Below, one piece after another: positions 61,801-64,000 of a DNA stretch of 64,000 nucleotides. The DNA lies in assembly GCF_018397995.1 (NCBI RefSeq), contig NZ_BBQH01000024.1:61398-125397 (forward strand), in the 5' to 3' direction. Position 1 is the first letter of the stretch. Each line of letters begins with the position of its first letter. The notes below the pieces were generated by a model. It was not told the origin of the DNA. It worked only from the letters and a program-made list of their open reading frames with translations, and searched no databases. The position numbers and the translations under genes are program-made. The DNA is from Rhizomonospora bruguierae. GTDB lineage: Bacteria; Actinomycetota; Actinomycetes; Mycobacteriales; Micromonosporaceae.

Positions 61801-64000
61801 ACCTACGCCTTCCAGGGTCGCCGGTTCTGGCTCACCGCCCCCGCACCCGGCGGCGACCCGGCCGGCCTCGGCCAGCTCGCCGCCGAGCACCCGCTGCTCG
61901 GCGCCGTCGTCGGGCTCGCCGGCTCGGAGGGCGTCGTGCTCACCGGCCGGGTCTCGCCGCACTCCCACCCGTGGCTGGCCGACCACGTCATCTCCGGTGT
62001 CGCCCTGCTGCCCGGCACGGCTTTCGTCGAGCTTGCCACCCGCGCCGGCGACCAGGTCGGCTGCGGGCTGCTGACCGAGCTGGTGCTCGAGCTGCCGCTG
62101 ACGCTTCCGGCGTCCGGTGGCGTCGCGCTGCAGGTCGTCGTCGGCGCCGCCGACGCGGGCGGCCGCCGCACGGTGGACATCTACTCGCGCGCCGAGGACG
62201 CGCCCGCGGATGGTGCCTGGGCACGCCACGCCACCGGCCTGCTTGCCGCTTCGACCGAGCCGGAAGGCGCGGACGCGCTCGCGACCCTTGCCGGGCAGTG
62301 GCCGCCGGCCGGCGCGCAACCGGTCGACGTCACCACCTTCTACCGTGACCAGGCCGGTGAGGGCTACCAGTACGGCCCGGCGTTCCACGGCGTCCGCGCG
62401 GCCTGGCGCCGTGGGGTCGAGGTGTTCGCCGAGGTCGCACTGCCCGAGTCGGTCGCGCCGGACGCGGCCGCCTATGGCCTGCACCCGGCGCTGCTCGATG
62501 CCGCGCTGCACGCCGCCGACCTCGCGGCCCCGGACGCGACCGCGGGCGAGGCCCGGATCCCCTTCTCCTGGAACGGGGTGGCCCTGCACGCCGCCGGCGC
62601 GCGGGCGGTGCGGGTCCGGATTGCCGCGGCGTCGCGGGACGACCTCACCGTGGCCATCGCCGACACCACCGGCGCCCCGGTCGCGTCGATCGGCTCGCTG
62701 CTGCTGCGGGCCGTCACCGCGGACCGGTTGCGCGCGGGCGGTCCGGGCCGGAACGAGGCGTTGTTCGTGGTCCGCTGGGCGCCGCTACCGCGCGCGGTCG
62801 AGGGCGGCCCGGCACCCGAGTTCGTGCTGTACGAGGCCCCGCCGGCCCCGGAAGGCGCCGATGTTCCCGCGGGGGTCCGCACCGTCGCCGGGGACGTGCT
62901 GCGCAACCTGCGGCAATGGCTCGACGATGACCGAAACGCGTCGGCGCGGCTCGTGGTCGCGACCCGCGGCGCGGTGGCCGCCACGGACGGCGACGAGATC
63001 GACCTCGCGCAAGCGCCCGTGTGGGGGCTGGTCCGCTCGGCCCAGGCGGAGCACCCGGACCGCTTCGTCCTGCTCGACCACGATGGCAGGGCCGAGTCCA
63101 CCGCCGCGATCGCGCGGGCGGTCAGCTCCGCGGTCGCCGCGGGCGAGCCGGAGATCGCCCTGCGATCCGGCTCGGTCAGCGTGCCCCGCCTGGTGGCCCT
63201 GGCGGCCGAACAGGAGGAGCGGCCGGCGCCGTGGGACCCCGACGGCACCGTACTCGTCACCGGCGGCACCGGCGGCCTCGGCGCCCAGCTCGCCCTGCAT
63301 CTGGCCCGCGAGCACGGCGTGCGCCGCCTGGTGCTCACTAGCCGCCGCGGCCCGGACACCCCCGGCGCCGCCGAGCTGGTGGCCGAGCTGGCCGCGTTCG
63401 GCGCGCACGCCACCGTGGCCGCCTGCGACGTCGCCGACCGCGCCGCGGTGGTGGCGCTGCTCGCCGCGATCCCGGCCGAGCACCCGCTGCGCGGCGTCGC
63501 GCACGTCGCCGGCATCGTTGATGACGGCCTGATCGAATCGCAGACGCCCGAGCGGCTCGACGCGGTGATGCGCTCCAAGGTGGACGCCGCGTGGACGCTG
63601 CACGAGCTGACCGCGGGCCTGGACCTGTCGGCCTTCGTCCTCTACTCCTCGGCCGCGACCCTGCTCGACGGCGCCGGCCAGGGCAACTATGCCGCCGCGA
63701 ACCTGTTCCTGGACGCCCTCGCCGCCCGCCGCGCCGCCGCCGGCCAGGTGGTCACCTCGCTCGCGTGGGGGCTGTGGCTGGGCGGCGGCATGGGTGAGCG
63801 GCTCGACAACACCGCGTTGCACCGGGTTCGGCGGCTCGGCCTGGACCCGCTGACCGCAGCGGAAAATCTGCGGCTCCTGGACGCGGCTCTGCGCGGCGGC
63901 CACGCCACCGTGGTGCCGCTGCGGGTGGACCTCGCGGCGCTGCGGGCCCGCCCGGAGGGGGTACCCGCGCTGCTGCGCGGCCTGGCCGGCCGGCCCGCGC
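58867..64000 (+). CDS. Modular type I polyketide synthase, N-terminal part (ACP-KS-AT-DH-KR...)
   Basis: Continuous frame to the right edge (about 1,711 residues seen). Order: ACP (LGLDSLGLVEL, Ser64); KS (TACSGS Cys294, EAHGTGT His429, KTNLGH His469); AT (GHSIGE Ser742, HAFHS at 834, the malonyl-CoA-type motif); DH (DHVISGVALLPG His1040, HPALLDAALHA Asp1211); KR (VLVTGGTGGLG ~1462, VDD at 1551-1553 as in B-type reductases, Tyr1608). No ER lies between DH and KR, so a double bond is predicted. An ACP ahead of the first KS, with no loading AT or KSQ, suggests priming in trans. The start is uncertain: GTG 58867 begins near the ACP but its ribosome site is poor, and GTG 58831 is possible. Confidence 0.93.
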   Translation, partial: MYKLDRSGNLALAHRLADLPESEQTRLLLDLVCARVLDVVRKARPDAGPIADAQRPLRELGLDSLGLVELHARLSTATGLALPITIAFDHPSPALLAGFLRAELLGLATESDEPLPPLAADHDPVAIIGFGGRLPGGIRSAEQMWELVAQGRTAVGDFPTDRGWDLEHLFADADVPGRSYTRVGGFVPDVTEFDAEFFGIGPREALAMDPQQRLLLETAWEALEHSTIDPTSLRGSQTGVFVAAGGHEYGVRVAEAPENLTGYLLAGSALSIASGRVAYALGLEGPALTIDTACSGSLVSLHLAVQSLRRGECSLALAGGVTVLSTPGLFTEFSRQRGLAPDGLVKAFAAAADGTGFAEGAGLLVVERLSDARRNGHPVLAVIRGTAINQDGASNGLTAPSGRAQQRVIRQALHDAGLSPADVDAVEAHGTGTALGDPVEANALIATYGRDRSPQSPLWLGSVKTNLGHTQAAAGAAGVVKMAMAMRHGVLPRTLHIDEPTPNVDWSTGTVRPLIEPVPWAAGERPRRAGVSAFGISGTNAHVVLEEPPSRAEQPAPPALTHAVPLVVSGRTEAALRAQAARLLSFADTEPELNLADLGYSLATTRTAMEHRAVILASDREELLRGLRVVAAGETGPGVHQAAAGAGRLAFLFTGQGSQRLAMGRELYAAFPVFASALEEAIGYLDLQLDVSLWDVLFAPDADADLIHQTRYAQAALFAVEVALFRLAESWGLRPDFLAGHSIGEIAAAHAAGVLCLEDAATLVGARGRLMQALPAGGAMVAIQAREDEIHGVDIAAVNGPDSVVIAGPEAAVLAVAERFAAQGRRTRRLRVSHAFHSALMEPMLDEFRRVAGILRYQPPRIPIVSDLTGRPVPAEELCSPEYWVCHVRGTVRFADMVGWLAEQGVRTFLELGPDAVLAGMGQDCLPDGVTGAAFVPLLRGGRPEVPEAMSALATAHARGAALDWAALFPGARRIALPTYAFQGRRFWLTAPAPGGDPAGLGQLAAEHPLLGAVVGLAGSEGVVLTGRVSPHSHPWLADHVISGVALLPGTAFVELATRAGDQVGCGLLTELVLELPLTLPASGGVALQVVVGAADAGGRRTVDIYSRAEDAPADGAWARHATGLLAASTEPEGADALATLAGQWPPAGAQPVDVTTFYRDQAGEGYQYGPAFHGVRAAWRRGVEVFAEVALPESVAPDAAAYGLHPALLDAALHAADLAAPDATAGEARIPFSWNGVALHAAGARAVRVRIAAASRDDLTVAIADTTGAPVASIGSLLLRAVTADRLRAGGPGRNEALFVVRWAPLPRAVEGGPAPEFVLYEAPPAPEGADVPAGVRTVAGDVLRNLRQWLDDDRNASARLVVATRGAVAATDGDEIDLAQAPVWGLVRSAQAEHPDRFVLLDHDGRAESTAAIARAVSSAVAAGEPEIALRSGSVSVPRLVALAAEQEERPAPWDPDGTVLVTGGTGGLGAQLALHLAREHGVRRLVLTSRRGPDTPGAAELVAELAAFGAHATVAACDVADRAAVVALLAAIPAEHPLRGVAHVAGIVDDGLIESQTPERLDAVMRSKVDAAWTLHELTAGLDLSAFVLYSSAATLLDGAGQGNYAAANLFLDALAARRAAAGQVVTSLAWGLWLGGGMGERLDNTALHRVRRLGLDPLTAAENLRLLDAALRGGHATVVPLRVDLAALRARPEGVPALLRGLAGRPA

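Overview
The window is very GC-rich DNA from a filamentous actinomycete. Supporting signs are many GTG starts, ATGA/GTGA stop-start overlaps, a SARP, a StrR/ParB-like regulator, an acyl-CoA carboxylase epsilon subunit, and DUF1707 and DUF4190 proteins. A Micromonosporaceae-like host is plausible, but the sequence does not prove it. Both edges cut a gene: an NRPS on the left and a type I PKS on the right.

Layout. (1) 1-17.7 kb is a non-ribosomal peptide locus. A rightward operon encodes an NRPS end (A-T-C-T-C), a membrane-anchored Ntn-hydrolase acylase, a thioesterase, an AvtA-like transaminase and a free A domain. A leftward operon encodes a thioesterase, an MbtH-A-carrier protein, a P450 and a thioesterase-like protein with a Cys nucleophile. 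A separate T-C protein follows. Several carriers have no A domain in cis, so loading or shuttling in trans is expected. (2) 17.8-20.7 kb holds a RibD_C-type reductase, a polysaccharide deacetylase and a GT2. (3) 20.8-23.7 kb is metY-metX behind a short leader peptide. (4) 23.9-28.1 kb holds regulators: a TrmB/LuxR-like protein, a StrR-like ParB-domain protein in an operon with two small genes, and an AraC protein. (5) 28.1-29.0 kb is a graveyard of gene fragments (alpha/beta hydrolase, radical SAM, NorB-like). (6) 29.2-33.2 kb has three copies of a secreted ricin-type lectin unit with shared upstream DNA, plus a PRC-barrel stress protein and a DUF4190 protein. (7) 34.1-48.2 kb is a coherent regulated locus: a NarL-type two-component pair, a SARP with a defective-looking P-loop, then a seven-gene leftward operon (two VanJ-like membrane EEP enzymes, GT2, LPG-synthase-type membrane protein, class III aminotransferase, SDR epimerase, UbiA prenyltransferase) and two rightward GT2 genes. 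The wings diverge from one dyad-symmetric promoter carrying 11-bp-spaced repeats like SARP boxes. (8) 48.2-53.9 kb has an aldo-keto reductase, a histidine-kinase remnant, and an ECF sigma/anti-sigma/ABC exporter operon. (9) 53.9-64 kb has a leftward operon (acyl-CoA carboxylase beta and epsilon, thioesterase, metallophosphoesterase, phosphopantetheinyl transferase, DUF1707 protein) divergent from a PKS beginning ACP-KS-AT-DH-KR.

How parts may work together. The phosphopantetheinyl transferase could activate carriers of both assembly lines. The P450 cassette probably makes a beta-hydroxy amino acid and hands it over in trans. The acylase may trim an N-acylated product. The 34-48 kb locus looks like polyprenyl-phosphate-linked glycan or lipid chemistry with its own regulators and flanking VanJ-like envelope functions. 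No tRNA, rRNA, CRISPR array or intact insertion sequence was recognised.
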